Below are positions 7,657-15,453 of a stretch of 22,451 bases of DNA, piece after piece. The notes beneath the pieces are model-generated. The model was not told where the DNA came from. It searched no databases and saw only the letters and a program-made list of their open reading frames with translations. Position 1 is the first letter of the stretch; every line of letters begins with the position of its first letter. Where the stretch lies: assembly GCA_036518955.1 (NCBI GenBank), contig DATDMG010000580.1:1-22451 (forward strand), written 5' to 3'. Origin of the DNA: DATDMG01 sp036518955 (GTDB lineage: Bacteria; Actinomycetota; Actinomycetes; Actinomycetales; Kineosporiaceae). A program made the position numbers and the translations under genes.

Positions 7657-7691
7657 GGTTGATGGAGTGCTCAGTTGAAAGGTACGGGCCC

Positions 7692-8816
7692 ATGGATCGC
7701 CTCTCGGAGATCTTCAGCATCGCGTCGAGCGACTTCCTGGAACTGCTGCCGTGGTTCTTCATAGCGATCCTGATCGGCGCCAGCGTCGACATCCTCTACC
7801 TGGACATCGTCGCCCGCAGATCCTTTCGCAAACATGGACTCCTCGGAATCCTTTTCACCACCGGAATCGGAGCGTTCAGCCCTTTCTGCTCCTTCACCGT
7901 CATTCCACTGATCCGTAAGCTTCTACGCGGCGGCGTCCCGCTGTCGGCGGTCATGGCCTTCTGGATCGCGTCCCCCGCCATGGACCCCCCGATCTTCGCG
8001 CTCACCGCCGCCAAGATCGGGATTCCACTCGCCACGGCCCGCCTCCTGGCCGCGCTCGCCCTCTCGATAGGGGCCGGAATCATCATCTTGGCCCTGGAGA
8101 AGCGCGGCATGTTCCGAGACGTCCTGCGTCGCCAGGACGAGGCACTGCTGAAGGCCCGGGAACTCGTCCCCACCTCGACTGCCGCCGGCCCCGTTCCGGC
8201 CCTCGCCGGCGCCTCGACCAACATCCTGGCTCCCGGCACGACCCTCGACACCAAGCCAGCCAGCGGGAACACCTGCGACAGCACGACCGCCGAGACCGGC
8301 GCCGGCTCGTCGCGCTCCAGCAGTAACGCTCCCTGTGCGAGCGACGAGGACGCCGACGACGACACTCCCTGGTGGCCCACGGCGAAAGCCAGTCTTCGCA
8401 CACCCCGGAATTGGAAGATCACCGGGAGGAACATCTGCCGGGATTCCGCGAACCTCGGGAAGTGGCTTCTCTTCGCCTGCGTCTTCGAAGCTCTCATCCG
8501 GGTCTTCGTGCCCAATAGCCTTATCACGAACACTCTCGGCGGCGGACGCGGCCTCCTGGCCATCCCGCTGGCCACCCTCATCAGCATCCCCCTCTACCTG
8601 AACGGCGTGGGCGCGATCCCGATCGTCGGAGCTCTCCTGGCCAAGGGGATGGCCGAGGGCGCGGCCGTCAGCTTCTTGCTGGGCGGGGCGGTCACCACCA
8701 TCCCTGCGATGGTCGCCGTCCGGAGCGTCGTCAAAAACCGCGTCTTCGTCGCCTACCTCGCATTCGGAATCGTCGGCAGCATCCTCCTGGGATTCACCGC
8801 TCAAATCCTTCTGTAG
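7692..8816 (+). CDS. arsP: ArsP-type organoarsenical efflux permease (DUF318/COG0701)
   Basis: 374-residue polytopic inner-membrane protein. An N-terminal helix pair (FLELLPWFFIAILIGAS) is followed by the family hallmark GAFSPFCSFTVIPLIRKL and SAVMAFWIASPAMDPPIF. A long hydrophilic loop, about residues 145-245, is rich in Ser, Asp and Thr. The second membrane half includes YLNGVGAIPIVGALLAKGM. ArsP exports trivalent organoarsenicals such as methylarsenite, so it fits self-protection in a cluster that makes organoarsenicals. I choose the ATG at 7692: GAAAGG lies nine bases upstream, and the longer ORF start at 7590 precedes the predicted promoter. It is divergent from arsL across about 290 bases. 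No ArsQ-like exporter is visible in the window. Confidence 0.87.
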   Translation: MDRLSEIFSIASSDFLELLPWFFIAILIGASVDILYLDIVARRSFRKHGLLGILFTTGIGAFSPFCSFTVIPLIRKLLRGGVPLSAVMAFWIASPAMDPPIFALTAAKIGIPLATARLLAALALSIGAGIIILALEKRGMFRDVLRRQDEALLKARELVPTSTAAGPVPALAGASTNILAPGTTLDTKPASGNTCDSTTAETGAGSSRSSSNAPCASDEDADDDTPWWPTAKASLRTPRNWKITGRNICRDSANLGKWLLFACVFEALIRVFVPNSLITNTLGGGRGLLAIPLATLISIPLYLNGVGAIPIVGALLAKGMAEGAAVSFLLGGAVTTIPAMVAVRSVVKNRVFVAYLAFGIVGSILLGFTAQILL

Positions 8817-8817
8817 A

Positions 8818-8842
8818 ACCCCCGACCAGGCCTCTCGGGAGA
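8818..8842 (+). terminator. Weak hairpin after arsP
   Basis: CCCGA and TCGGG can pair around a nine-base loop directly after the arsP stop. The stem is only five bp with no U-tract, so this is a weak terminator candidate. Confidence 0.2.
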
Positions 8843-8989
8843 ATCCGCGATCATCATCCCTGCTCCAGACCGTCGCGGGACTGGCAGCTGATGAGCCGGA
8901 GACCCGACGGCCGATCACGACATGGAGCACACTCCGTGTCGACCGGCGGCAGGAAGAGCTCCCCTCCTCCTACCGCCCTCCTCCCGCCG

Positions 8990-9418
8990 ACGGAAGGTCG
9001 GCCCGGCGGCCGTGCTGCGCAGCGACGCCTGCCGGGCCCGCCACACGGTGAAGAAGCCCACGGCGGCGATCACCAGCCCGGCCCACTGATCGAACACGCT
9101 GCGGCGCAGGGCGTCCGTGACGTTGGTGATCAACGGGTCGAAGACGCTGAGGAACCGCGGCTCGAAGCTGGAGCCGAGCATCGCGCCGGTGGCCGCTACC
9201 ACCGCCTTGGGCACGGTGAACAGCCAGTTCGCCACGGTGCTGCCGACGCTCGCCTCCGGCGACCCGGCGCAACCCAGGTCGTAGGTGTTCCAGCGCAGCC
9301 CGGCGTAGCCGTACTGCTCGTGGATCGACGTCGTCACGCCGGGCGTGAACGGGCTGGCCGCCGAGGCCGTGGACGGCAGCGCGACCTCCGCGAGCGTGAG
9401 CCCGACGAAGGCCAGCAC
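8990..9418 (-). pseudogene. N-terminal remnant of an actinobacterial conjugation/ICE membrane protein (TrbL/VirB6-like)
   Basis: About 140 residues recall the N-terminus of large multi-spanning conjugation proteins from actinobacterial integrative elements: a signal-like hydrophobic start ending in STASA, then SIHEQYGYAGLRWNTYDLGC, SNW-like and FDPLITNVTDALRRSVFDQW segments and a hydrophobic helix before RARQASLRSTAA. After that the reading continues as arginine/glycine-rich nonsense, and the several further membrane helices expected are absent. Upstream, the natural N-terminal basic segment (AVRLAGVRKAFRR) is in another frame (around 9420-9460), indicating a frameshift as well. The family assignment is from memory of similar proteins. 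The truncation is directly visible. Confidence 0.55.
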
Positions 9419-9545
9419 GAAGTCCGCCGGAACGCCTTGCGCACTCCGGCCAGGCGGACGGCGGCCGCCTCGCGGCCTGCGCCGGGCTGCTCGGGCTCGT
9501 CGGGCCCGGGAGCGGATCGGGGCGGATCGGCGGCCCCTGCTCCGC

Positions 9546-9932
9546 CGCCGGGCCGGCGCCCGGTCACCGGTGGTGGCCGGCGGCGCGCTCGCGGCCCTGG
9601 CCTACGAACTCCTGGCCGTCCGGCACGCCACACCCGGGCAGCTGTGGTCCGGGCTGGTCCTGGAGGGGTGCGGGATCGGGCTGGCGTTCGCCGGGATCGC
9701 CGCTGTCGTGGTCGAGAGCGTGCCGGCCGACCGGACCGGCGTGTCCAGCGGCATCAACACCATCTGCCGCACCGTCGGCGGCGCGATCGGCACCACAGTC
9801 TGCGGCGCCCTGCTCGCCGCGTCCACCGCGACGTCCGGGACCGGGCACCCCGGCCCGCACGCGTACACCCTGGCGTTCGCCGGGTTCGGCCTCGCCCTCG
9901 CCCTGTCGTCGCTCGTGGCCACCCGGATACCC
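9546..9932 (+). pseudogene. MFS transporter fragment (DHA2-like C-terminal region)
   Basis: An open segment encodes about 128 residues with alternating hydrophobic helices typical of the last third of a drug:H+ antiporter: SPVVAGGALAALAYELL, then FAGIAAVVVESVPADRTGVS, then TVGGAIGTTVCGALLAAS, then AYTLAFAGFGLALALSSLVA. No N-terminal helices are present: the upstream frame is arginine-rich and lacks transporter character. After ATRIP the homology stops and a different protein continues in another frame, so both ends are broken. Confidence 0.65.
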
Positions 9933-10075
9933 AGGATCCTCAGTTCATCGACGGCGTGCTGCCGATCCTGCGGGACTGGGACCTGTTCCCCCACGAGTAC
10001 ACCGGCCGCACCCTGCGCGACCACTACGGCCTCCCCCGCCCCGCGGCGCGGCCCCACCCGGCCTATTCCGGATAG
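9933..10075 (+). pseudogene. C-terminal remnant of an NtaA/SnaA/DszA-type flavin monooxygenase
   Basis: About 47 residues, FIDGVLPILRDWDLFP followed by EYTGRTLRDHYGLPRPAAR, match the conserved end of LLM-class NtaA/DszA monooxygenases (a distal ...LR-x-LGLPRP-type tail). The preceding 350 or more residues are missing; the sequence directly upstream is the MFS fragment in a different frame. These enzymes act on organosulfur or chelator substrates, which fits the neighbouring sulfur island. Confidence 0.55.
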
Positions 10076-10076
10076 C

Positions 10077-10346
10077 TATGGGGGCCGATTGGTGGCGATG
10101 GCCGGCGAACGCCTTCACCCGCCCCGGTGGGTCGAGATCAGCGCCGTCTGCACCGATCCGGCTCACCGCGGGCAGGGCCTCGCCAGCCGCCTGGTCCGGG
10201 CCGTGGCACACGGCATCCGGGCCCGCGGCGAGCAGTCCTTCCCGCACGCCGCGGCCACGAACTCGGGGGCCATCCGGCTCTACCTGGCGATCGGGTTCAC
10301 GCTGCGGCGCGAGACGACCTTCACCGCCGTCCGCAGCCCGGCGTGA
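10077..10346 (+). pseudogene. C-terminal half of a GNAT N-acetyltransferase
   Basis: About 89 residues containing the GNAT acetyl-CoA loop (AVCTDPAHRGQGLASRLV) and the closing AATNSGAIRLYLAIGF segment. The N-terminal half of the fold is absent, and the frame merges upstream with unrelated sequence. A short protein from the in-frame ATG at 10098 (82 residues) is conceivable, but without the N-terminal strands it is unlikely to be active. Confidence 0.65.
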
Positions 10347-10373
10347 GCGACCATGCGCGCCGGGCGAGGCGGC

Positions 10374-11408
10374 TCACGGTGTCGGTCGCCAACCCAGCGC
10401 CGGGCCGAGCCGGGTGGCCATGTCGGCGAGGATCTGCTCGTAGTCCTCGGGCTGAAAGGTGAACGGCAACGCGAAGGCGACCTCGTCGACCTCGCGGAAG
10501 GCGGCGTGCGCGGTCAGCCGCTCGGCGATCTGCTCGCTGGTGCCGACCAGGTCGGGCGCGAACAGCAGCCGGGCCGGGCCTTGCGGAGCGGCGGTGCGCG
10601 GTGTCCGCTCAACGGCGTAGGCGTGGTACCGGGCCCGTTGCTGCGGCGTCGCGCTGTCGGTCGGCACCACCACCAGGCCCTGGGAGACCCGGGCCTGCTC
10701 GCCGTCCGGGTGGTGGGCGCGGAAGGTGCGGATGTGGGACAGCTGAATCTGCTCGAAGTCCTGCGACTCCTCGGCCCGCACCACGCTGCTGCACAGCAGG
10801 TTCATGCCGTGCTCACCAGCCCACCGCGCCGAACGCAGGCTGCCCCCGCCGTACCACATCCGGCGGACCAGGCCCGGTGAGTGCGGCTGGACCCGGTCGG
10901 AGAACACCTCGAAACCCTCCGTGCCGGGCCCGTCGGTCACCGGGACGCCGCGCACGCACGCCAGCAGCCGCTCCACCCTCGCGTAGCTGAAGTCCTCCTG
11001 CTCGGCGGTGTCGGGGTAGAGCGCGTGCCGCACCCGGTCGTAGTGCCTCGGCGGACCGACGCTGATCCCCGGGTTGAGCCGCCCCCCGGACAGCACGTCG
11101 ACCGTGGCGAGATCCTCGGCCAGCCGCAGCGGGTTCTCCCAGCCGAGCGGGATCACCGCCGTCCCGAGGTCGATCCGGGTGGTCCGCTGGGAGGCGGCGG
11201 CCAGCACCGCCACCGGTGAGGAGATCCCGAACTGCAGGTGGCGGTGGCGTACCCAGGCGCTGTCGAAGCCCAGCCGCTCCCCCAGGGCGATGATCTCCAA
11301 GGTGGACTCGTGGCCGCGGCCCGGGTCGGCCTCCTCGAACAGGCCGATGGTCAGGAAACCCAGCTTGCGCAACGGTCGGGGGGTCGAGGGCACGGGCTCT
11401 CCCAGCAC
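10374..11408 (-). CDS. LLM-class flavin-dependent monooxygenase
   Basis: 344-residue bacterial luciferase-like monooxygenase using reduced FMN and O2. The TIM-barrel pattern is clear: LGFLTIGLFEE near the start, IIALGERLGFDSAWVRHRH (about 39-57), RIDLGTAVIPLGWENPLRLAEDLATVD (about 77-103) and GGRLNPGISVG (about 107-117). The family includes alkanesulfonate and dimethylsulfone monooxygenases as well as many other substrates. Two flavin reductases are encoded close by, and the surroundings concern sulfur, so a sulfur-containing substrate is plausible but unproven. The GTG at 11408 has no strong ribosome binding site. It is transcribed away from metY across a shared intergenic region. Confidence 0.85.
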   Translation of the reverse strand: MLGEPVPSTPRPLRKLGFLTIGLFEEADPGRGHESTLEIIALGERLGFDSAWVRHRHLQFGISSPVAVLAAASQRTTRIDLGTAVIPLGWENPLRLAEDLATVDVLSGGRLNPGISVGPPRHYDRVRHALYPDTAEQEDFSYARVERLLACVRGVPVTDGPGTEGFEVFSDRVQPHSPGLVRRMWYGGGSLRSARWAGEHGMNLLCSSVVRAEESQDFEQIQLSHIRTFRAHHPDGEQARVSQGLVVVPTDSATPQQRARYHAYAVERTPRTAAPQGPARLLFAPDLVGTSEQIAERLTAHAAFREVDEVAFALPFTFQPEDYEQILADMATRLGPALGWRPTP

Positions 11409-11447
11409 GAAGTGGCGGTCCCGAGGACCCTAGTGCACGAGGAGCTG

Positions 11448-11693
11448 CCGAAGCGGTCCTGGACCGGTCCCGACGCAGGCTTCGGGGATTCGAGGACGGG
11501 CATGGCAACCTCCGTCCGGTCGGAGTCCAAGGGCTACCCGGTACGGTCGACCTGGACGCCGCACCCCGGACGTCGTCGGTGCCGTCGCCGCTGCGCAGGG
11601 CCGCCCGCTGTCCCCGGGCGGAGGCCGATCCGGGCGCGGGGGGCGCCGTCCTGGTGGCGAGAGAAACTGGGGTGGGAGTGAGCCTCGGTTTCT
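11448..11693. promoter_or_regulatory. LLM-metY divergent intergenic region with inverted repeats
   Basis: The 341-base gap between the LLM start and the metY start holds no supported gene. It contains two inverted repeats: CCGAAGC/GCTTCGG at 11448-11485, enclosing a nested GGTCC/GGACC pair, and AGAAAC/GTTTCT at 11662-11693, extendable with GU pairs, 57 bases upstream of metY. Either may be an operator or leader structure. I see no convincing -35/-10 pair. Confidence 0.3.
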
Positions 11694-11749
11694 TGAGTTT
11701 CATGGTGCACAATGCGGGTCATGGCCATCGTCGGACGAGGCAGTATTCG

Positions 11750-13048
11750 ATGAGCGACCGGTCCTGGGGGTTCCGGACGCGCGCGCTGCACGCGGGGGGA
11801 GTGCCCGACGCCACGACCGGCGCCCGAGCCGTGCCGATCTACCAGACGACCAGCTTCGTCTTCTCCGACACCGAGGACGCGGCAGCCCTGTTCGCGCTGC
11901 AGAAGTTCGGCAACGTCTACAGCCGGATCGCCAACCCTACGGTGGCGGCGTTCGAGGAGCGGATCGCCAGCCTGGAGGGCGGTCTGGGTGCGGTGGCCAC
12001 GAGCAGCGGCCAGGCGGCCGAGTTCCTCACCTTCGCCACCCTCGCCGGCGCGGGCGACCACATCGTCTCCTCGGCGTCCCTGTACGGCGGCACGGTGACC
12101 CAGTTGGACGTGACGTTGCGCCGCTTCGGCGTCGACACGACGTTCGTGCGCGGGAGCGATCCCGCCGCTTACGCCGCGGCGATCCGGCCGGAGACCAAGC
12201 TGATCTTCGCAGAGGTCCTCGCGAACCCCTCGGGGGAGATCGCGGACGTCGCCGGGCTGGCCCAGGTCGCGCACGCCGCCGGCATCCCGCTCGTGGTCGA
12301 CGCGACCACGGCCACGCCGTTCCTGTGCCGGCCGATCGAGCACGGTGCAGACATCGTCGTCCACTCGGCGACGAAGTTCCTCGGCGGCCACGGCAGCACC
12401 CTGGGCGGCGTGGTGGTCGACTCCGGCACCTTCGGGTGGGGTGACGGCAAGTTCCCCTCGTTCACCGAGCCGGTGCCCTCCTACGGCGGCTTGAGCTGGT
12501 GGGGCAATTTCGGGGAGTACTCGTTCATCACCAAGCTGCGGTCGGAGCAGCTACGGGACATCGGGGCGAGCCTGTCCCCACACAGCGCCTTCCTGCTGCT
12601 CCAAGGGGTGGAGACGCTCCCCCAGCGGATGGCCGAGCACGTCGCCAACGCCGCCGCCATCGCCCGGTGGTTGGAGAGCGACGACCGGGTCGCGTGGGTG
12701 GCCTACCCAGGGCTGGCCAGTCATCCGCACCACGCGCGGGCGTTGCGCTACTTCCCCGACGGTGCCGGGTCGGTGTTCTCCTTCGGGGTGCGAGGGGGCC
12801 GGGACGCCGCCCGTGCTTTCATCGAGGCGCTGCAGCTGTGCAGCCACCTGGCCAACATCGGTGACGTCCGCACCCTGGTGATCCACCCGGCCTCGACCAC
12901 GCACCGCCAGCTGAGCCCCGACCAGCTCGCGGCCGCCGGCGTCCCCGAGGACCTGGTACGCATCAGCGTGGGTCTGGAGGACCTCGACGACATCCGCTGG
13001 GATCTGGAGGCCGGCCTGACGGCCGCCTCGAAGGTGGAGGCACCGTGA
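11750..13048 (+). CDS. metY: O-acetylhomoserine/O-acetylserine sulfhydrylase (MetY-type, Cys/Met-metabolism PLP enzyme)
   Basis: 432-residue PLP enzyme that replaces the acetyl group of O-acetylhomoserine (or O-acetylserine) with sulfide. It assimilates the sulfur released by neighbouring oxygenases or reductases. Typical elements are FRTRALHAGG at the start, VPIYQTTSFVF, the YSRIANPT motif, AVATSSGQAAE, and the PLP lysine in VVHSATKFLGGHG. Length matches MetY (about 430). I choose the ATG at 11750 over the upstream in-frame start at 11579 because family homology begins here; a GAGG lies about ten bases upstream. Its TGA overlaps the GTG of the CoA-binding gene (GTGA), so the two are translationally coupled. 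Divergent from the LLM gene. Confidence 0.92.
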   Translation: MSDRSWGFRTRALHAGGVPDATTGARAVPIYQTTSFVFSDTEDAAALFALQKFGNVYSRIANPTVAAFEERIASLEGGLGAVATSSGQAAEFLTFATLAGAGDHIVSSASLYGGTVTQLDVTLRRFGVDTTFVRGSDPAAYAAAIRPETKLIFAEVLANPSGEIADVAGLAQVAHAAGIPLVVDATTATPFLCRPIEHGADIVVHSATKFLGGHGSTLGGVVVDSGTFGWGDGKFPSFTEPVPSYGGLSWWGNFGEYSFITKLRSEQLRDIGASLSPHSAFLLLQGVETLPQRMAEHVANAAAIARWLESDDRVAWVAYPGLASHPHHARALRYFPDGAGSVFSFGVRGGRDAARAFIEALQLCSHLANIGDVRTLVIHPASTTHRQLSPDQLAAAGVPEDLVRISVGLEDLDDIRWDLEAGLTAASKVEAP

Positions 13049-13536
13049 CGGACACCACGACCCGCTGGACCTCGCCAGGGGCCGTCGAACGGCTCGGGAT
13101 CCTTCGCCGAACCCGGACGGTCGCCCTCGTCGGCGCCTCGGACAACCCCGCCCGCGCCAGCTACTTCGTGGCGACCTACCTGTTGTCCAGCTCCCCCTAC
13201 GAGGTGTGGTTCGTCAACCCGCGCGTCCGCCAGATCCTGGGACGGCCGGTGTACGCCTCGCTCGCCGACCTCCCCGCGGCACCCGACCTGGTCAGCGTCT
13301 TCCGCAAGCACGCCGACCTTCCCGGCGTGCTCGACGAGGCGATCGCCGCGCAGGCCCGCGTGTTCTGGCTGCAGCTCGGACTCTGGCACGAGGACGTCGC
13401 CGGGCGTGGCACCGCGGCCGGGCTCATCGTCGTCATGAACCGATGCCTCAAGATCGAACATGCCCGGTTCGCAGGAGGCCTGCACCTGGCCGGTTTCAAC
13501 ACCGGCGTCATCACCTCCCGTCGCGCAGTCCTGTGA
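13045..13536 (+). CDS. CoA-binding domain protein
   Basis: 163-residue Rossmann-fold CoA_binding protein (succinyl-CoA synthetase alpha N-terminal type). The nucleotide loop VALVGASDNPARASYFV (about 27-43) and the family end pattern VFWLQLGLWHEDVA ... GLIVVMNRCLKIEH are clear. It starts at a GTG overlapping the metY stop by four bases, with GGTGGAGG just upstream. Genes of this family frequently accompany metY. The biochemical role is unknown; a link to CoA-linked or regulatory control of sulfide incorporation is only a guess. Confidence 0.88.
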   Translation: MTDTTTRWTSPGAVERLGILRRTRTVALVGASDNPARASYFVATYLLSSSPYEVWFVNPRVRQILGRPVYASLADLPAAPDLVSVFRKHADLPGVLDEAIAAQARVFWLQLGLWHEDVAGRGTAAGLIVVMNRCLKIEHARFAGGLHLAGFNTGVITSRRAVL

Positions 13537-13584
13537 GCTCGCCCGCGAGGGAGCCCGTCCCCGCTCCCGTGGCTGATGGCGGCC

Positions 13585-13616
13585 CGTCAGGACGATTCAC
13601 GACGTTGTGCCTGACG
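13585..13616. terminator. Possible bidirectional terminator hairpin
   Basis: CGTCAGG and CCTGACG form a perfect seven-bp stem in the 107-base gap between the convergent CoA-binding and flavin reductase genes. A second GGGAGC/GCTCCC pair lies just before it. No U-tract on either strand, as is common in high-GC hosts. Confidence 0.35.
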
Positions 13617-13643
13617 CCGGGCGGACCGCTGAGGCCGGATCCG

Positions 13644-14237
13644 TCAGCGCGGGACCCGGCGGCGGCCGTTGCGGGGAGCTTCAGCGCTCAATGCCTCCCG
13701 GGTGAGCCGGCGGAAGCTCCCGTCGTGGTACAGCAGGGGATCCGCGGTGTCCGCCGGCCCCCCTACGTGCAGGACCTTCACCACCACGATCGTGTGGTCC
13801 CCGACGGTCAGCCGGTCCTCGATGGCGCCTACCAGCCACGACACGCAGCCGTCCACGATCGGGACCCGCCGCGGCCCCGGCGCCCACACCGTCGGCGCGG
13901 CGAACCGGTCGGCGCCGCTACGCGCGAACGTCGCGGCCAGCTGCACCTGCTCGGCACCCAGCAGGTGGATGCCGACGTAACGCGCCAGCGACACGGTCGG
14001 CCAGCTCGAGGAGGTGTGGGCAATGTTGAACGACACCCGCGGCGGGTCGGCGGACACCGAGGCCAGGGAGGTCACGGTGACGCCCACCGGACCGCTCGTC
14101 CCGTTCGCCGTCACCACCGCCACCCCGGCCGCGTGCCGCCGGAAGGTACGCCGCAGGTCCTCCGGCGACGCGAACGGCAGCTCCTCGAACACGAGGTACT
14201 CCGCCCCCATCGCCTGCCGCTCCGGGCACACGCTCAC
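13644..14237 (-). CDS. Flavin reductase (DIM6/NTAB family)
   Basis: 197-residue FMN-binding split-barrel flavin reductase that supplies reduced flavin to two-component monooxygenases. Diagnostic segments are LRRTFRRHAAGVAVVTANG, PVGVTVTSLASVSADPPRVSFNI, HLLGAEQVQLAATFA, and the late TIVVVKVLHV with LLYHDGSFRRL. I use the GTG at 14237, whose GTGA overlaps the stop of the upstream FMN reductase gene and implies translational coupling; a later ATG at 14210 is possible. It should serve the LLM monooxygenase (10374-11408) or one outside the window. Which of the two adjacent reductases partners with it is unknown. Confidence 0.9.
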   Translation of the reverse strand: MSVCPERQAMGAEYLVFEELPFASPEDLRRTFRRHAAGVAVVTANGTSGPVGVTVTSLASVSADPPRVSFNIAHTSSSWPTVSLARYVGIHLLGAEQVQLAATFARSGADRFAAPTVWAPGPRRVPIVDGCVSWLVGAIEDRLTVGDHTIVVVKVLHVGGPADTADPLLYHDGSFRRLTREALSAEAPRNGRRRVPR

Positions 14238-14818
14238 CGGACCGCCTCGGCGGTCGTCCGCGGGAGGCCGTCGAGCGGGCCCCCCGCGCCGAGCAGGGCC
14301 CGCAGCGCCGGTCGGGCACCGTCCAGCCACGCCCCGATGACGTCGTCAGGGTCGGCCAGGTCCCGCTCCTGGACGACCACGGCGGCCGTCGGCACCAGCG
14401 CACCCAGTTCGACCAGCAGAGGCCGCAGGTGGACATCGGCGGCCAGGGTGTGCGCCGGCGAGCCGACGGTGATCAGCGGGACGGCGACGGTCCGGCGCAG
14501 TGCGCCGGCGGCGACGTGGTCCAGGAACGCCTTGAGCAGCCCGGTGTAGCTGCCCTTGTCCGTGGGAGTGGCGAGCACGGCCAGGCGCGCCCCGTGCAAC
14601 CGCGCCAGAGCGTCCGCGTATCGCTGGCCCGAGCCTTCACCCAGCGGAGCGCCCGCCGTGGTCAGCAGCTCCCCCAGGTCCACGACCTCGGCCGGAGCCA
14701 GGTCCTGCCCCGCGTCGGAACCCAGGTCGGCGATGACCGCCTGCAGCACCGCCCGCGCCACCGTCGCCGTCCGTGACCCAGGCCTCGGGTTGCCCACGAC
14801 CGCCAGCGCGCCGGGCAT
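14234..14818 (-). CDS. ssuE: NAD(P)H-dependent FMN reductase (SsuE-like)
   Basis: 194-residue flavodoxin-like reductase. The FMN loop VVGNPRPGSRTATVA (about 7-21), ATPTDKGSYTGLLKAFLDHV (about 82-101) and the region VPLITVGSPAHTLAADVHLRPLL (about 113-135) follow the SsuE pattern. SsuE provides FMNH2 to alkanesulfonate monooxygenases. The ATG at 14818 shares one base with the TGA of the osmC-like gene (TGATG), and its own stop overlaps the next start, making a coupled osmC-ssuE-flavin reductase trio. The family is solid; the symbol is by similarity. Confidence 0.85.
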   Translation of the reverse strand: MPGALAVVGNPRPGSRTATVARAVLQAVIADLGSDAGQDLAPAEVVDLGELLTTAGAPLGEGSGQRYADALARLHGARLAVLATPTDKGSYTGLLKAFLDHVAAGALRRTVAVPLITVGSPAHTLAADVHLRPLLVELGALVPTAAVVVQERDLADPDDVIGAWLDGARPALRALLGAGGPLDGLPRTTAEAVR

Positions 14819-15363
14819 CAGGCACCGTCCGGACCGGCGCCGACCAGGCGCGTGAGCACCGGGGTGGCGTTCGCGAACAGGTCCAGCACCGGGCAGTGGG
14901 TGTCCACGGCGCGCTGCAGCTCGGCGTACCGCTCAGGCGCCTCCGGCCCGGTCAGGCGCACCTGCAGCCGCACCCCGGTGAACCCGGGCCGCACGCCGTC
15001 GTCCAGCCCGAAGAACCCGCGCACGTCCAGGTCGCCCTCCGCGGTGACCTCGATGTCGTCCAGTGCCACGCCGAGCCGGGCCGCCCAGAACCGGTAGGTG
15101 ACCACCTGGCACGAGATGAGCGCGGCCAGAGCATGCTCCACCGGGTTGGCGGCGGCATCGCCCCCTCCGAGCGCGGGTGGTTCGTCGACGGTCAGCCGGT
15201 GCCGGCCGGTCTCAATCCGGGTCAGGACGCCGTCCGCGCCAGTACCGGCGGCCCGGAACACCACCTGGGCCGCGGTGTCGCTCGCGGCGACCGCGTCCTG
15301 GGTGGCGTCGAAGATGCCCCGCAGCGTCTGGTCGGCGTCGGTCCTGGTCTGGGTTGTGGTCAC
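14818..15363 (-). CDS. OsmC-family protein (thiol-dependent peroxidase fold)
   Basis: 181-residue OsmC/Ohr-superfamily protein. The two redox cysteines are visible in LAALISCQVVTYRF (about residue 100) and DTHCPVLDLFANATPV near the end, with the usual NPVEHALAAL helix before the first. These proteins reduce hydroperoxides or act on sulfur compounds; YhfA/OsmC relatives occur in sulfonate operons. The start is a GTG at 15363 with GGGAG six bases upstream. It is coupled to the ssuE-like gene by a TGATG overlap. Confidence 0.9.
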   Translation of the reverse strand: MTTTQTRTDADQTLRGIFDATQDAVAASDTAAQVVFRAAGTGADGVLTRIETGRHRLTVDEPPALGGGDAAANPVEHALAALISCQVVTYRFWAARLGVALDDIEVTAEGDLDVRGFFGLDDGVRPGFTGVRLQVRLTGPEAPERYAELQRAVDTHCPVLDLFANATPVLTRLVGAGPDGA

Positions 15364-15390
15364 CTGTGCTCCCGGTGGTCGGTGGCCGGA

Positions 15391-15423
15391 GTGATGAGGA
15401 AGGGCACGTGATGAGGAAGGGCA
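15391..15423. repeat. Tandem repeat, 2 x 17 bp, between the GST-like and osmC genes
   Basis: GTGATGAGGAAGGGCAC (15391-15407) is repeated immediately (15408-15423), with the last base differing. It lies in the 90-base gap between the GST-like stop and the osmC start. It may be a slippage duplication; no function is evident. Confidence 0.7.
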
Positions 15424-15453
15424 GGTCCGAGTGGGCCCGGTGCGCGCTGCAGC

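Noticed and set aside
7590..7691. Longer arsP N-terminus starting at 7590
   Set aside because: It would begin upstream of the predicted promoter and adds a non-family extension; the ATG at 7692 has a good ribosome binding site.
11440..11560. Possible riboswitch (SAM or SAH type) upstream of metY: GGCAACCTCC and a later CCCGG...CGACCTGG recall the SAM core, and GAGGAGC...CAGG recalls SAH RNAs
   Set aside because: The P1/P2 pairings and the GAGTGCCAGC segment seen in the clear SAM-IV element at 17095-17178 are missing, and the order does not fit. A covariance search would decide.
11503..11682. Short ORF (ATG GCA ACC ...) of about 59 codons before metY
   Set aside because: Arg/Pro-rich composition typical of random high-GC frames; no family resemblance.
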